64,000 nt of DNA from Limnohabitans sp. G3-2 (GCF_002778275.1 NZ_NESG01000008.1:123912-187911); one strand, 5' to 3'; positions 48,237 to 56,559 are shown, counted from the stretch's first letter. Numbers and translations: made by a program. Notes: generated by a model from the letters alone, not told the origin.

Positions 48237-48505
48237 GGTGTTTCCTTATGTTGCTGACACCGTGAGCCCATTCCTTTGGAAAAGACCAACGATGGTTGTT
48301 TGAAGACTTTTGCCGAATGTGTCAAAAGTATCAAAAACCATGTTTTTTGACTATTCTCTCTGCGGCTAATGTTTTGATATTTTTATTACTTAAATATTGA
48401 TTTCCATGGCTCCTGCTCGCCTCAGCCCTTGGGCTAATAGCGGGTCAAGGCGTACGCCATTAGGATGACGCCCTGACCCTCAGCTCCCCCCGCCATCGGT
48501 GCCCC
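48237..48505. promoter_or_regulatory. AT-rich divergent promoter region of the adhesin operon
   Basis: This 269-base spacer separates the divergent starts of the TolC gene and the response regulator gene. Bases 48300-48410 are clearly more AT-rich than the surroundings. The sequence should hold the promoters of both units. No match to a sigma-70 promoter with normal spacing is convincing. Confidence 0.7.
48321..48377. promoter_or_regulatory. Cluster of four TCAAAA/TTTTGA hexamers
   Basis: TCAAAA occurs at 48322-48327 and 48331-48336. Its inverse TTTTGA occurs at 48345-48350 and 48372-48377. GTCAAAA (48321-48327) and TTTTGAC (48345-48351) form a perfect 7-bp inverted repeat. It is a plausible binding site for the adjacent response regulator. 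Confidence 0.45.
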
Positions 48506-49108
48506 ATGAAACATGTGTATGTGATCGACGACAACGACGTGGTGGCCACCGCTTTGAGCGACACATTGCAGCGGCTGGGCTATTCCACCGAGGTTTACAA
48601 CGACCCTCTGGTGTTCTTGCAGGAATCGATGCCTGTCTCGCCTGCCGTGATCCTGCTGGACATGCGCATGCCCTCCATGACGGGGGTGGCCTTGCAAAAG
48701 CGGCTGATGGAGATCGGGCGCAAGACGCCGATTGTCTTCATCAGCGGCGAATGGCAATCCAGCGAGATTGTTTTGGGCATGAAGCAAGGCGCCGTGGATT
48801 TCCTTTTCAAGCCGTTCAATCTGGAGGACTTGCTGACCGCGATCTCCAACGCGCTGGAAAAGGACAAACTCAATTCACATGTCTTGGCCGAGCAACTGAC
48901 GCTGAGAGAACGCTACAACTCCCTGACAGCGCGCGAAAAAGAAGTTTGCGCCCTGCTGGCAGAAGGCTTGCTGAGCAAGCAAATCGCCATCCAGCTGGGC
49001 ATCAGCAATGCGACGATCAAGGTGCACAAGTCACGCATTTTGGAAAAAATGCAAGTCAGCTCGCTGCAACAATTGGCACTGGACTTGCGGCAGCTGGGAC
49101 AGCATTGA
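48506..49108 (+). CDS. FixJ/NarL-type response regulator
   Basis: This 200-residue DNA-binding regulator has a receiver domain with the acidic pair Asp8-Asp9 (VIDDNDV), phospho-acceptor Asp52 in ILLDMRMPSMTG, the Ser/Thr at VFISG and Lys102 in FLFKPF. A LuxR-type helix-turn-helix follows near 137-190, with LTAREKEVCALLAEGLLSKQIA and IKVHKSRILEKM. The architecture is of FixJ type. It is divergent from the adhesin operon and is the only regulator of its kind in the window. It is the probable partner of the kinase at 23505. It ends 17 bases before the convergent ptsI gene. Confidence 0.92.
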   Translation: MKHVYVIDDNDVVATALSDTLQRLGYSTEVYNDPLVFLQESMPVSPAVILLDMRMPSMTGVALQKRLMEIGRKTPIVFISGEWQSSEIVLGMKQGAVDFLFKPFNLEDLLTAISNALEKDKLNSHVLAEQLTLRERYNSLTAREKEVCALLAEGLLSKQIAIQLGISNATIKVHKSRILEKMQVSSLQQLALDLRQLGQH

Positions 49109-49125
49109 TGGGGGCTGGCGCCCAG

Positions 49126-50874
49126 TCAGCGCGTCACCAAACTGGCAGGTTCATCGGACGCCAGAACCTGTTCGGCCCACAGCGCCAGCTTGGTGCAATC
49201 TGAGCGCAGCACCTGTTGTTTGACCGACAAGATCTGCGAGGGGTGCATGGAAAAGCTGCGCAGCCCCAAGCCCAGCAACAAACGTGTCATGGTCACATCA
49301 CCCGCCATCTCACCACACACCGACACGCTTTTGCCTTGTCGCTGGCTTTCGGCAATCGTGTCGGCGATCAGGCGCAGCACGGCCGGGTGCATCGGGTCGT
49401 ACAAATGCGCCACCGATTCGTCGGCCCGGTCAATCGCCAAGGTGTACTGAATCAGGTCGTTGGTGCCGATGGATAAAAAGTCGAAGTATTTGAGGAACAG
49501 GCGCAGCGACAAGGCCGCCGCCGGGATTTCGATCATCGCGCCCAAACGAACCGGGCCGTAGGCGGTGCCCCGACGGTCCAACTCTTGCCGGGCTTGCTCT
49601 ATCAAGGCCACGGTCTGGCGAATTTCGCTGCCGTGCGCCAGCATAGGAATCAGCAAATTGACTTGGCCATGGGCTGCGGCACGCAAAATGGCGCGCAACT
49701 GGGTCAAGAACATGGCCGGGTCGGCCAAGCACCAGCGGATGGCACGCAAGCCCAGCGCCGGGTTCAAGTGGGAGGCCTCGTGCCGCGTGTCGTCCAGCGG
49801 CTTGTCGGCCCCCACGTCCACGGTTCGGATGGTCACAGGCAGGCCGTTCATGCCATCTACCGCACGGCGGTAGGCTTGGTATTGCGCCTCTTCATCGGGC
49901 AGGTCTCCTTGGCGGCCCATGAACAAAAATTCACTGCGAAAAAGCCCCACGCCCAAAGCACCCGCGGTAATGGCCGCTTGCGTGTCTTCGGGCATTTCAA
50001 TGTTGGCAAGCAACTCGATTTTTTGACCATCCAGCGTGACGGCCGGCGTGTGGCGCAAACGGGCCAGGCGTTCGCGCTCCAGATCGCCCTGGCGCTGCTT
50101 GAAACCATAGTCGGCCAAGATGATGGGCGAGGGGTCCACGATGACCACCCCCGCATCGCCGTCGATGATGACCCAATCGTCTTGCTTGACCAACTGACTC
50201 GCGGTGCGCGCGCCCACCACGGCCGGGATGTCCAGGCTGCGGGCCACGATGGCGGTGTGGGAGGTCTTGCCGCCCACATCGGTCACAAAACCGGTGAAGA
50301 CACTTTGCTTGAACTGCAGCATGTCGGCGGGCGACAAATCGTGGGCCACCAAAACCAGGGGCACATCGATGTCACCCAGCTGCAACTCTTGTTGCGGGCG
50401 CTGGGGGCGCTTGGCCTGCGCCACCAAAGAGCCGGTGCCTTTGAGGCAGTGCAAGACCCGCTCACCCACTTGTTCCATGTCGGCTTTGCGCTCGCGCAAG
50501 TAGGGGTCTTCCATCTCCTCAAATTGGCGAACGATGATCTCCAACTGGCTGGTCAGGGCCCATTCGGCGTTGTACAGGCGCGTTTTGATCCACTGCACAA
50601 CCCCTGCCGTGAGCTCTTCGTCTTGCAGCAACATGAGGTGCACGTCCAGCAAAGCGGCCAGCTCGTGGGGCGCGTCCTTGGGCATGTCTTTTTGCAGGCG
50701 CTGCAGCTCATCGACCACGGCATCGCGGGCCACGCGCAAGCGTTGGATTTCTGCGCCGACTTGGTCGGGGGTCACAAAGTAATGTGCGACGTCGACCCGG
50801 CTGGAGGCCACCAGAACCGCACGGCCAATGGCGATGCCACGTGCCACCGCCAAGCCATGGATGCTGAAGGTCAT
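49126..50874 (-). CDS. ptsI: PTS enzyme I (phosphoenolpyruvate-protein phosphotransferase)
   Basis: This 582-residue enzyme takes phosphate from PEP to HPr. The phospho-His is in GGKTSHTAIVARSLDIPAV. The PEP-binding barrel shows TNDLIQYTLAIDRADE, and the catalytic Cys is in VSVCGEMAGD. Length and motif order match EI of the general PTS. It lies 3 bases after ptsH and is probably co-transcribed with ptsH and the EIIA gene. Confidence 0.95.
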   Translation of the reverse strand: MTFSIHGLAVARGIAIGRAVLVASSRVDVAHYFVTPDQVGAEIQRLRVARDAVVDELQRLQKDMPKDAPHELAALLDVHLMLLQDEELTAGVVQWIKTRLYNAEWALTSQLEIIVRQFEEMEDPYLRERKADMEQVGERVLHCLKGTGSLVAQAKRPQRPQQELQLGDIDVPLVLVAHDLSPADMLQFKQSVFTGFVTDVGGKTSHTAIVARSLDIPAVVGARTASQLVKQDDWVIIDGDAGVVIVDPSPIILADYGFKQRQGDLERERLARLRHTPAVTLDGQKIELLANIEMPEDTQAAITAGALGVGLFRSEFLFMGRQGDLPDEEAQYQAYRRAVDGMNGLPVTIRTVDVGADKPLDDTRHEASHLNPALGLRAIRWCLADPAMFLTQLRAILRAAAHGQVNLLIPMLAHGSEIRQTVALIEQARQELDRRGTAYGPVRLGAMIEIPAAALSLRLFLKYFDFLSIGTNDLIQYTLAIDRADESVAHLYDPMHPAVLRLIADTIAESQRQGKSVSVCGEMAGDVTMTRLLLGLGLRSFSMHPSQILSVKQQVLRSDCTKLALWAEQVLASDEPASLVTR

Positions 50875-50877
50875 GGC

Positions 50878-51147
50878 TTATTCGCCTTCGCCAAATTTGT
50901 CGTTGATCAGGGCCAACAAGGCCTGCAGCGCCTCTTCATCGCGTTCGCCTGCCGTGTCCAACACCACCTCGCTGCCCAAGCCGGCCGCCAGCATCATCAC
51001 GCCCATGATGCTTTTGGCGTTGATGCGGCGCTCGCCTTTGCTGAGCCACACCTCACAAGGAAAACTGCCCGCCAGCTTGGTCAACTTGGCCGATGCACGG
51101 GCGTGCAAACCCAATTTATTGCTGATGGTCACGGTGGCTTGGGGCAT
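50878..51147 (-). CDS. ptsH: HPr phosphocarrier protein
   Basis: This 89-residue protein has the active His in NKLGLHARAS and the regulatory Ser region as INAKSIMGVMML, both normal for HPr. Its coding sequence overlaps the end of the upstream EIIA gene by 32 bases in another frame. It passes phosphate from EI to EIIA. No HPr kinase gene is in the window. Confidence 0.95.
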   Translation of the reverse strand: MPQATVTISNKLGLHARASAKLTKLAGSFPCEVWLSKGERRINAKSIMGVMMLAAGLGSEVVLDTAGERDEEALQALLALINDKFGEGE

Positions 51148-51559
51148 GTCTCTGTCCAGTTTGATTTTGGGGTGCGGTGCTGCCCACAGGCATCACGCCT
51201 TGGGTGCCGCCGGCTTGGGCGCGTGCGGCGAGCAGCTCGAGGCTTTCGTGGCGGTAGCAGACGCTGCGCAACAACATGGGCAAATTGGCGCCAGCCACCA
51301 AACGCGTGTTGTGGCCATTGCCCAGTTGCTGGGCCACATTGCACGGCGTGGCACCGAACACATCGCTCAGCAGCAGCACCTCCTCAGTCCCCAAAGCGCT
51401 CAGGGCTTCTCGGGCCAAGTTCAGACTTTGTTCGGGCGCGTCATCCGGCAAAACATCCAGTGCACGCACAACTTCTGCGCAATCGGGAAAGACGTGCAAG
51501 GCACATTCCCGCAAAGCAGTAGCCAAAGGGGCGTGGGCAATGATGAGGATACCGATCAT
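51116..51559 (-). CDS. PTS EIIA component, mannose family
   Basis: This 147-residue protein resembles EIIA-Man, with active His9 in LIIAHAPLATAL and LLLSDVFGATPCNVAQ further on. It is the only EII component near ptsH and ptsI. In many betaproteobacteria this set has no membrane EIIC and is believed to act in regulation rather than sugar uptake. The polar C-terminal tail (about 15 residues) lies in the overlap with ptsH. Confidence 0.9.
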   Translation of the reverse strand: MIGILIIAHAPLATALRECALHVFPDCAEVVRALDVLPDDAPEQSLNLAREALSALGTEEVLLLSDVFGATPCNVAQQLGNGHNTRLVAGANLPMLLRSVCYRHESLELLAARAQAGGTQGVMPVGSTAPQNQTGQRHAPSHRDHQQ

Positions 51560-51570
51560 GATGGCTGGGA

Positions 51571-52830
51571 TTATCGGGCCTGCGCCGGCTTTTTAAGCAT
51601 GAAATAAGCCCAGGAGCACACCGAGCTGAGCCCAAAACAGGCCAGCGCCAACTGGTAGGCCTGTGCATGGGCCAAACCCAAGGCGCGTCCGGCATCGACC
51701 AACAGCCCAATACCCCACTGCACCACAAAGATGCCGGCAAAGATCACCAAGTTGTAGGCCGACAGCGCACGCCCCGCCAAATGCGAGGGGAAGGCCATGC
51801 CGACCGCTGGCTGGGCCAAGGCCACAAAAGTACTGGTCGTGCACAGCAAGGCCAAGCCCACAGCCGCCCCGCCACCAATGGCAGGCCCGGCCCACACCAG
51901 TGTGCCAATGACGGCGAAACTCAAAGGCAGGCCCCACGCGATCAAACGCTCCACAGGGATGCCTTTGCGGGCCAAGCCAGGCGTGATCAAACCCCACAAC
52001 CAAAATGTCACCAGCATGGACAGGTTGATCAGGAAAAGTCCCGATGCGGCTTCAGAGGCTGTCCACCCCGCCACTTGGGTCATCCAAGGCCCCGCCCACA
52101 GCGTCTGAATGGCCACCATGCCGCCATAGCTGAAAAAGCCCAGCGGGGTCATGCGCCAAAAATACGCACTGCGCCAGATCTCACGGTAACTGCCATCGTC
52201 GTCGGCCGGTCTCTGCGCGGCGCCCATGCCTGCTTTTTGCCAAACCGGCACCAACAAGGCAATGAGCAGCATGGCCAAGGCGATCATCACGCCCAAAATG
52301 ACAAAAAGCGCACGCCAACCCCAAATGGGCATGAGCCACTGAACCGGCAAGGTGGCGGCCAACATGCCCAAAGAGCCCGTCATCAGCATCCATGAGTTGG
52401 TGCGCAGCTGGGTGCTGGCGTCAAACCAGCGGCGATAGCCCGTGAGCGGGGCCATCAAACAGGCACTCACGCCCATGCCGCACAGCACCCGCGCCGCCAA
52501 CAAGCCGTGGAAACTGTCGGCCCAAGAAAATGCCAAGCAACCCAACACGGCCAAAGTCAAAAAAGCCAGAATGACTTTTTTGGGGCCATGCTGGTCCAGC
52601 CATCGACCCAAAGGCAATTGCGTGAGCGAAAAACCCAAAAAGTAGCCCCCGGCCAAGAGTCCCAAATCTTGGGCGCTCAGGTTGAATTCGGTGGTCAGTG
52701 TGGGCGACAAGGTGGCGGTGATGGCCCGCACCAAGGCTGAAAAAAAGTAGGCCAGCGCGAAGGCCAAGAACACCACCACCGCCATGCGGCGCGGCAAATG
52801 CTCGGCGCGAGAGGCATCGGACGCGCTCAT
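51571..52830 (-). CDS. MFS transporter, 12-helix
   Basis: This 419-residue major facilitator has an N-terminal helix pair with LAYFFSALVRAITATLSPTL and the loop motif GRWLDQHGPKKVI between helices 2 and 3. About twelve hydrophobic segments are present. No substrate signature is recognised. Its ATG overlaps the stop of the upstream lipoprotein gene by ATGA, which suggests the two are co-expressed. It ends 11 bases before the EIIA start. Confidence 0.87.
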   Translation of the reverse strand: MSASDASRAEHLPRRMAVVVFLAFALAYFFSALVRAITATLSPTLTTEFNLSAQDLGLLAGGYFLGFSLTQLPLGRWLDQHGPKKVILAFLTLAVLGCLAFSWADSFHGLLAARVLCGMGVSACLMAPLTGYRRWFDASTQLRTNSWMLMTGSLGMLAATLPVQWLMPIWGWRALFVILGVMIALAMLLIALLVPVWQKAGMGAAQRPADDDGSYREIWRSAYFWRMTPLGFFSYGGMVAIQTLWAGPWMTQVAGWTASEAASGLFLINLSMLVTFWLWGLITPGLARKGIPVERLIAWGLPLSFAVIGTLVWAGPAIGGGAAVGLALLCTTSTFVALAQPAVGMAFPSHLAGRALSAYNLVIFAGIFVVQWGIGLLVDAGRALGLAHAQAYQLALACFGLSSVCSWAYFMLKKPAQAR

Positions 52831-53372
52831 GGCTGGATCCCGTCAAACAAGGTAGTAGCCATCTCGGGTTGGATTTTGGCGTCATACAGCACAGCATGGA
52901 CCAGGCGGACCCGGTCACCCTCGGCGACAGCGCCCCACACCGCGTCCATGCGCACAGGCTCTCCGTTGGCCCGCAATCCCGTTGCCTGCAGCCGCAGTGA
53001 CGCGCTCAGGGGCAAATGTCCCGGGCGGTGCCAAGTTTGCCGCCCCGTTGCCTGACCGGGCTGCACACGGGCGTTGTCCAGGGTGGCTTTTTGCCAGCCC
53101 AGCAAGACGGCATTGGCATCGGCTCCGGCCGGCAAAAGCGCTGTCATCACCGCCACCATGGCCGAGCCACTCTCGCAACCCACCATGTGCAAGTCCACCG
53201 GATGGCCCCCTAAGGGCACGCTGCGCGTGGTTTTATCTGGCTTGCAAGGCAATTGCGCTTTGAGAGCACTGCCTTCGAGACCGACATCGCGCCAGTTTTG
53301 GCCAGGGCTGCAGGCGCCTAAATTCAGAGCGAGTATCAAACTGGCACAGAGCGCCAAAAAATGGATTTGCAT
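52827..53372 (-). CDS. Predicted lipoprotein of unknown function
   Basis: This 181-residue protein has a signal peptide with lipobox LGAC at about residues 17-20. The mature part has two Cys (QLPCKP, VGCESG) that could pair, and no recognised domain. The start MQIHFLALCASL was chosen because it begins the signal peptide. A longer reading frame upstream has no such feature. It is coupled to the MFS gene by a 4-base overlap. Confidence 0.78.
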   Translation of the reverse strand: MQIHFLALCASLILALNLGACSPGQNWRDVGLEGSALKAQLPCKPDKTTRSVPLGGHPVDLHMVGCESGSAMVAVMTALLPAGADANAVLLGWQKATLDNARVQPGQATGRQTWHRPGHLPLSASLRLQATGLRANGEPVRMDAVWGAVAEGDRVRLVHAVLYDAKIQPEMATTLFDGIQP

Positions 53373-53425
53373 GGGGTGATTATCCTGATCAGCGGCGGCC
53401 TCTGGTTTTGGGGACAATGTGGACC

Positions 53426-54670
53426 ATGAATTCACTTGACGGCATCCGCGTTCTCGACCTCTCCCGCGTATTGGCGGGCCCTTGGTGTACACAGACTTTG
53501 GCCGACCTGGGGGCCGATGTCATCAAAATTGAGCGCCCAGGCACGGGCGATGACACCCGCACTTGGGGTCCCCCATTTTTGAAAGACGCACAAGGCCAAG
53601 ACACGGCTGAAGCGGCTTACTACCTCGGCGCCAACCGCAACAAACGGTCCTTGACCTGCGACATTGCCCAGCCCGAGGGCCAAGCCCTGATCCGCGAGTT
53701 GGTGCAGCACTGCGACGTGTTTGTGGAGAACTTCAAGGTGGGCGACATGGCCCGCTATGGCCTGGACTACGCGAGCCTGAGCGCCCTGAACCCCAAACTG
53801 GTGTACTGCAGCGTGACGGGCTTTGGCCAAACCGGCCCCTACCGCGAACGCGCCGGTTATGACTACGCCGTGCAAGGCATTGGCGGCTTGATGAGCGTCA
53901 CGGGCGAGCGCGACGATTTGGGTGGCGGTCCCCAAAAAGTGGGCGTGGCCGTGGCCGATTTGTTCACGGGCATGTACGCCACGGTGGCGATTTTGGCGGC
54001 CTTGCGCCACGTCGAGCGCACCGGCCAAGGCCAGCAGGTGGACATGGCCCTGCTCGACACCCAAGTGGCCATGCTCGCCAATTTGGGCTCGAACTACCTG
54101 GTCAGCGGCAAAGTACCCGGCCGGGCAGGCAATGCGCACCAAAACATCGTCCCGTACCAAGTTTTTGAGGTCATGCCCCCCGAAGGCGCCCCACCGGGCA
54201 CCCGCGATCACCTGATTCTGGCTGTGGGCAATGACGGGCAGTTTGCCAAGTTTTGCGCCGTGGCCGGTCACCCCGAACTGGCCCAAGACCCCCGCTACGC
54301 ACTCAACACCAACCGCGTACGGCACCGCGCCGAATTGGTCCCCCAGTTAGAAGCCATCATGGCCACCCGGACCAAAGCCGTGTGGCTGAGCGCATTAGAG
54401 GCCGCCAAGGTGCCCTGTGGTGCCATCAACACCTTGGGGGAAGTTTTTGCGGATCCCCAAGTTCAAGAGCGTGGCATGGTCAGCACCTGGTCGCACCCGA
54501 TTCAGTCGGACTTGAAACTGGTCTCGAGCCCCATCAAGATGAGCCTGACGCCGGTGCGCCAAGATCTGCCGCCGCCCATGTTGGGCCAGCACACGGCCGA
54601 GGTCTTGCGTGAAGTGCTGGGGTGGACGCCAGAACAACAAGGCGCATTGCGCGGCAAAGGGGTGATCTGA
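53426..54670 (+). CDS. CaiB/BaiF family CoA transferase
   Basis: This 414-residue class III CoA transferase starts MNSLDGIRVLDLSRVLAGPW. The remaining family pattern is LGADVIKIERPGTGDDTR, LGANRNKRSLTCDI, the catalytic Asp region AGYDYAVQGIGGLM and VDMALLDTQVAMLANLG. It probably moves CoA between a dicarboxylic or aromatic acid and an acyl-CoA. The acids are not known. ATG codons three codons upstream (53417) and at 53426 are both possible starts. Its stop shares one base with the start of the next hydrolase (TGATG). Confidence 0.92.
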   Translation: MNSLDGIRVLDLSRVLAGPWCTQTLADLGADVIKIERPGTGDDTRTWGPPFLKDAQGQDTAEAAYYLGANRNKRSLTCDIAQPEGQALIRELVQHCDVFVENFKVGDMARYGLDYASLSALNPKLVYCSVTGFGQTGPYRERAGYDYAVQGIGGLMSVTGERDDLGGGPQKVGVAVADLFTGMYATVAILAALRHVERTGQGQQVDMALLDTQVAMLANLGSNYLVSGKVPGRAGNAHQNIVPYQVFEVMPPEGAPPGTRDHLILAVGNDGQFAKFCAVAGHPELAQDPRYALNTNRVRHRAELVPQLEAIMATRTKAVWLSALEAAKVPCGAINTLGEVFADPQVQERGMVSTWSHPIQSDLKLVSSPIKMSLTPVRQDLPPPMLGQHTAEVLREVLGWTPEQQGALRGKGVI

Positions 54671-55398
54671 TGGCCCATTTTCTGCTGGTGCATGGCGCTT
54701 GGCACGGCGCTTGGTGCTGGCAGCGTGTGCTGCCGGGTTTGGTCCGGGCGGGGCACCGGGCCCACGCGGTCACCCTCACAGGCGTGGGAGAGCGCGCCCA
54801 TTTGCTGCAAGCCGACATTGATCTGGAAACCCACATCCAAGATGTGATGGCCGCGATGGATGCCGAGGAGATGGACGATGTGGTTTTGGTCGTGCACTCC
54901 TACGCGGGCATGCTGGGCACCGCCGTCGCCGACCGCCGGCCACAACGCTTGCGCCATTTGGTTTACTTGGATGCGGTGCTGCCCAAACCCGGCGAAAGCT
55001 GGAGCAGCACACACGCCAGCGCGACGCGCGATGCCCGCATCATGGCCGCGCAGGCCCACCCCTTGCGCGCATTTCCAGCGCCAGACCCTGCGGTATTCGG
55101 CTTGAGCGATGCCGACCATGCGTGGGTGGCGAGACGGCAAACACCGCACCCAGGCGGCCCTTACACGCAGGTGCTCGACTTTGACCCCCAGCGCGTGGCC
55201 AGCGTCCCCCGAACGTTCATCAACTGCACCTTGCCGCCCCTTGGCACCATCGATGTCAGCCGACGCCGAATGGTCGACCCCTTGTTTTGGAACGGCGCTT
55301 GGCTGCCGGGCTCCACGGTGGTGGAGATGGCCACGGGCCATGACCCCATGGTCAGTGACCCCGAAGGCCTTTTGAAATGCTTGCTGTCCCGGCTTTGA
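54670..55398 (+). CDS. Alpha/beta hydrolase (esterase-like)
   Basis: This 242-residue hydrolase begins MAHFLLVHGAWHGAWCW, with the oxyanion HG motif. The nucleophile Ser is in VLVVHSYAGML. The Asp is probably in the segment near TIDVSRRRMV, and the His is in MATGHDPMVS. This pattern resembles pheromone or salicylate esterase-like plant MES enzymes, which are small and compact. Its coupling to the CoA transferase suggests it works on a related ester or thioester, which is an inference. Confidence 0.88.
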   Translation: MAHFLLVHGAWHGAWCWQRVLPGLVRAGHRAHAVTLTGVGERAHLLQADIDLETHIQDVMAAMDAEEMDDVVLVVHSYAGMLGTAVADRRPQRLRHLVYLDAVLPKPGESWSSTHASATRDARIMAAQAHPLRAFPAPDPAVFGLSDADHAWVARRQTPHPGGPYTQVLDFDPQRVASVPRTFINCTLPPLGTIDVSRRRMVDPLFWNGAWLPGSTVVEMATGHDPMVSDPEGLLKCLLSRL

Positions 55399-55422
55399 GC
55401 CCCTGCGGCTTGGCAATGGGAT

Positions 55423-55428
55423 TAGACT
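55423..55428 (+). promoter_or_regulatory. Candidate -10 box TAGACT before the TlpA-like gene
   Basis: TAGACT ends 7 bases before the ATG at 55436, so the transcript would have almost no leader. The -35 is unclear. Confidence 0.4.
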
Positions 55429-55435
55429 TTGCCCC

Positions 55436-55963
55436 ATGAACCAGCATCACCATTTTTTGTGGAGTCCTCCACGCTTGAGTCGCCGCCTGTGGATGGGCTT
55501 GGGCGCACTCGGTTTGTCCGTGGCCCTGTTGGGGTGTGCGGGTGAGCGTGCACCCGAATCTTCTTTCGTCCTGCTCGATGGCACCAAGCTGAACGCCAAT
55601 CAACTACAAGGCAAGGTGGCACTGGTCAATTTCTGGGCCACCAGCTGCACCACGTGTGTCGCCGAAATGCCCGAACTGGTGGCCACACACCAGAAATTCA
55701 AAGACCGCGGCTTTGACACGGTGGCTGTGGCCATGAGCTACGACCCACCCAGCTATGTGGTCAATTTCGCGCAATCGCGGCAATTGCCTTTCAAGGTCGC
55801 CATCGACAACACCGGCGCTGTCGCCCGAGCGTGGGGCGATGTCCAACTGACCCCCACCACCTTTTTGGTCAACAAGCGTGGTGAGATCGTGAAACGGTTT
55901 GTCGGGACGCCCGACTTTGCCGAGCTTCACCAGTTGATCGACAAACTCTTGACCGAAACCTGA
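55436..55963 (+). CDS. TlpA-like thioredoxin lipoprotein
   Basis: This 175-residue protein has an N-terminal signal anchor ending with a lipobox-like LLGC and a thioredoxin fold. The redox pair is CTTC in NFWATSCTTCVAEMPEL, and the cis-Pro segment is QLTPTTFLVNKRGEIV. It should be a periplasmic thiol oxidoreductase on the membrane, for example in cytochrome c maturation or disulfide reduction. It ends 52 bases before the convergent cytochrome c' gene. Confidence 0.9.
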   Translation: MNQHHHFLWSPPRLSRRLWMGLGALGLSVALLGCAGERAPESSFVLLDGTKLNANQLQGKVALVNFWATSCTTCVAEMPELVATHQKFKDRGFDTVAVAMSYDPPSYVVNFAQSRQLPFKVAIDNTGAVARAWGDVQLTPTTFLVNKRGEIVKRFVGTPDFAELHQLIDKLLTET

Positions 55964-55979
55964 TGTGACCGGCTTTGGG

Positions 55980-56007
55980 CCATTGGCGCTGGCATCAGCG
56001 CCAATGG
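55980..56007. terminator. Perfect 12-bp stem-loop between convergent genes
   Basis: CCATTGGCGCTG and CAGCGCCAATGG pair around a GCAT loop between the TlpA-like gene and the cytochrome c' gene. Neither strand has a real T-tract, so termination efficiency is unclear. Confidence 0.5.
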
Positions 56008-56015
56008 TGGCTTTC

Positions 56016-56468
56016 TCAGTCCTTGCGGAAGTTGTCGTGACACGCTTTGCACGAGGCGCCCGCCGGGCCAAATGCGGCCTTCAGTGCATCCACATTGCCC
56101 GCTTTGGCGGCCGTGTTGAGTTTGACAATTTCAGCTTGCATCTTGTCGGATGCTTCTTTGTATTTGGCCGCTTCCTTCCAGATTTCGGGTTTGGCACGGG
56201 TGTCACCCTTGTCCGTGCCTTCGCCAAAAGCCGCCCATGGCAACTTGGCCAACGTGGCCACGATTTCTGCATTGTCGGCGGCAGCCTTGGCATCGTAAGG
56301 CGCGCGGCCACTGGCCATGGCGCCCAAACGCCCGAAGTGCGCAGCCATCACCGTGAAAGTGGCTTTGCGGTACTAGACCGCATCTTCTGGCTTGGCAAAT
56401 TGCGCATGCGCAGGCACGCTCATCGCCAAAACCAACAAAGTCCCCACCAGACCGATCGTTTGTTTCAT
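56016..56468 (-). pseudogene. Cytochrome c' gene interrupted by an amber codon
   Basis: Read through, the frame encodes 150 residues. It has a signal peptide ending AHA, FAKPEDAV, the four-helix body beginning YRKATFTVMAAHFGRLGAMA, and a C-terminal CKACH haem motif. Codon 32 (56373-56375) is TAG, where AAG (Lys) would fit cytochrome c' sequence. The gene is otherwise intact, with no frameshift. Re-initiation at the Met codons at 56351 could only make a protein without a signal peptide. Sequencing error is possible. The usual role is periplasmic binding of nitric oxide or electron transfer. Confidence 0.8.
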
Positions 56469-56559
56469 ATTGGACTCCCATCATTTGAAACGTTTGAAAA
56501 AGATTTATCCTGTGACAGTCTGGCATAAATCGATGAATGCCGCATTGCTGAAAGTGTTT

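Noticed and set aside
48347..48375. TTGACT at 48347 as -35 of a response-regulator promoter
   Set aside because: No acceptable -10 lies 16-18 bases downstream. The sequence there is TGTTTT.
20129..49108. Island as an integrative mobile element or prophage
   Set aside because: No integrase, transposase, phage gene, flanking direct repeat or tRNA junction was seen, and base composition does not change sharply outside the AT-rich promoter spacer.
49585..51522. Plus-strand 645-codon frame across ptsI, ptsH and EIIA
   Set aside because: It is antisense to three clearly identified PTS genes.
56373..56375. Amber codon read as pyrrolysine or selenocysteine-like recoding
   Set aside because: The expected residue is Lys, the codon is not at an active site, and no recoding signal or tRNA gene is visible. 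A mutation or sequencing error is simpler.
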